Shown here one piece after another: positions 28,895-29,095 of a stretch of DNA of 29,095 nucleotides. The position numbers and the translations under genes are program-made. This DNA comes from DASRTE01 sp035316885 (lineage in GTDB: Bacteria; Actinomycetota; Actinomycetes; Jiangellales; Jiangellaceae), in contig DATHII010000379.1 in assembly GCA_035316885.1 (NCBI GenBank), positions 1 through 29,095 on the forward strand, written 5' to 3'. Every line of letters starts with the position of its first letter. Positions within the stretch are counted from its first letter, which is position 1. The notes beneath the pieces were generated by a model. It was not told the origin of the DNA. It searched no databases and saw only the letters and a program-made list of their open reading frames with translations.

Positions 28895-29095
28895 GTGAGC
28901 TCGCCGATCGTGCTGCCCAGTCGCGACGATCCGTTGGTCGCCGCTGCCAGCGAAGCCGTGGGCGGGCCGGTCGGCCGGCGTGCGGCGCCCGGGCAGGGAT
29001 GGTGGGGTCCGGTCAGGGTCGCGCTCGCTGCCGCCTGCATCGTGCTCGGGCTCGGCGTGCTGGCCGACGCCGGCTGCCACAACGACCGGTGGGAG
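28895..29095 (+). CDS. GT87-like polyprenyl-sugar glycosyltransferase membrane protein (partial, 5' end only)
   Basis: Only the first 67 codons are in the window; the frame is open to the last base. The product starts VSSPIVLPSRDDPLVAAASE and continues AVGGPVGRRA, then WWGPVRVALAAACIVLGLGVL, a first membrane segment at about 40-56, and ends CHNDRWE. The DDPLVAAASE-(V)GGPxGR-WWxPVRV pattern is that of the multi-membrane protein that follows the class A PBP in many actinobacteria (Rv0051 position), often annotated as glycosyltransferase family 87. The function is inferred from this pattern and position only. The GTG has no ribosome site. Confidence 0.72.
   Translation, partial: MSSPIVLPSRDDPLVAAASEAVGGPVGRRAAPGQGWWGPVRVALAAACIVLGLGVLADAGCHNDRWE

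Noticed and set aside
28787..29082. Two minus-strand frames of 91 and 97 codons at the right end
   Set aside because: The plus strand holds a GT87-like N-terminus with a clear family pattern and an open frame to the last base, so the minus-strand frames are shadows.
1..29095. Mobile elements, CRISPR arrays, tRNA or rRNA genes, riboswitches
   Set aside because: I looked for transposase or integrase motifs, regularly spaced repeats, tRNA-like sequence with a terminal CCA, and long structured leaders and found none.

Overview
This is a gene-dense, high-GC stretch of an actinomycete chromosome just beside the replication origin. The order rpmH-rnpA-yidD-yidC-jag-rsmG-parA-parB, then GNAT, cwlM, trxA, trxB, anti-sigma factor, sigM, pseudokinase, murJ, a Rv3909-like protein, a NUDIX protein and a CCA-adding enzyme, matches from memory the Mycobacterium tuberculosis block Rv3924c to Rv3907c. 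GTG starts are common and GTGA stop/start overlaps recur. I cannot name the genus. A nitrate-sensor-kinase conservon (cvn) points away from mycobacteria and towards a Streptomyces, Frankia or Geodermatophilus-like lineage.

Layout. (1) 176-5898, plus strand: ribosomal protein L34, RNase P protein, YidD, YidC, Jag/KhpB, RsmG, ParA and ParB, an almost gapless run leading away from dnaA, which should lie left of the window. Four parS sites lie at 2822, 2855, 4989 and 6658, three of them inside coding sequence. (2) 5955-16710, minus strand: the operon read from right to left is NUDIX, DUF6049-like protein, murJ, pseudokinase, sigM and anti-sigma factor, with five consecutive GTGA overlaps. After a gap holding a SigR/SigH-like promoter come trxB, trxA, cwlM and a GNAT acetyltransferase. 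(3) 16808-18283, plus strand: CCA-adding enzyme, divergent from the NUDIX operon and probably leaderless. (4) 18325-23881, minus strand: a four-gene conservon (sensor kinase, roadblock protein, DUF742 protein, small GTPase) followed by an MFS transporter whose start is preceded by an 18-bp perfect palindrome. (5) 24149-25974, minus strand: padR and inositol-3-phosphate synthase, with a strong inverted-repeat operator upstream of padR. (6) 26206-29095, plus strand: a bifunctional penicillin-binding protein with two PASTA repeats, then the start of a GT87-like membrane protein cut by the window end.

How it fits together. The window covers chromosome segregation (ParABS), membrane-protein insertion (YidC/YidD), envelope assembly (MurJ, pseudokinase, CwlM, PBP, inositol synthesis), redox defence (TrxA/TrxB) and an ECF sigma/anti-sigma pair that probably ties envelope and thiol stress to that operon. 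I found no tRNA, rRNA, CRISPR array, transposon or phage genes. No wholly new system is evident. The most useful second looks are a CwlM that keeps its zinc-amidase residues, the cwlM RBS buried in a strong hairpin, a candidate ECF promoter heading the sigM operon, the palindrome at the MFS gene, and the parS sites that dictate protein sequence in RsmG and ParB. No intergenic stretch exceeds about 300 bases; the longest is 23882-24148.
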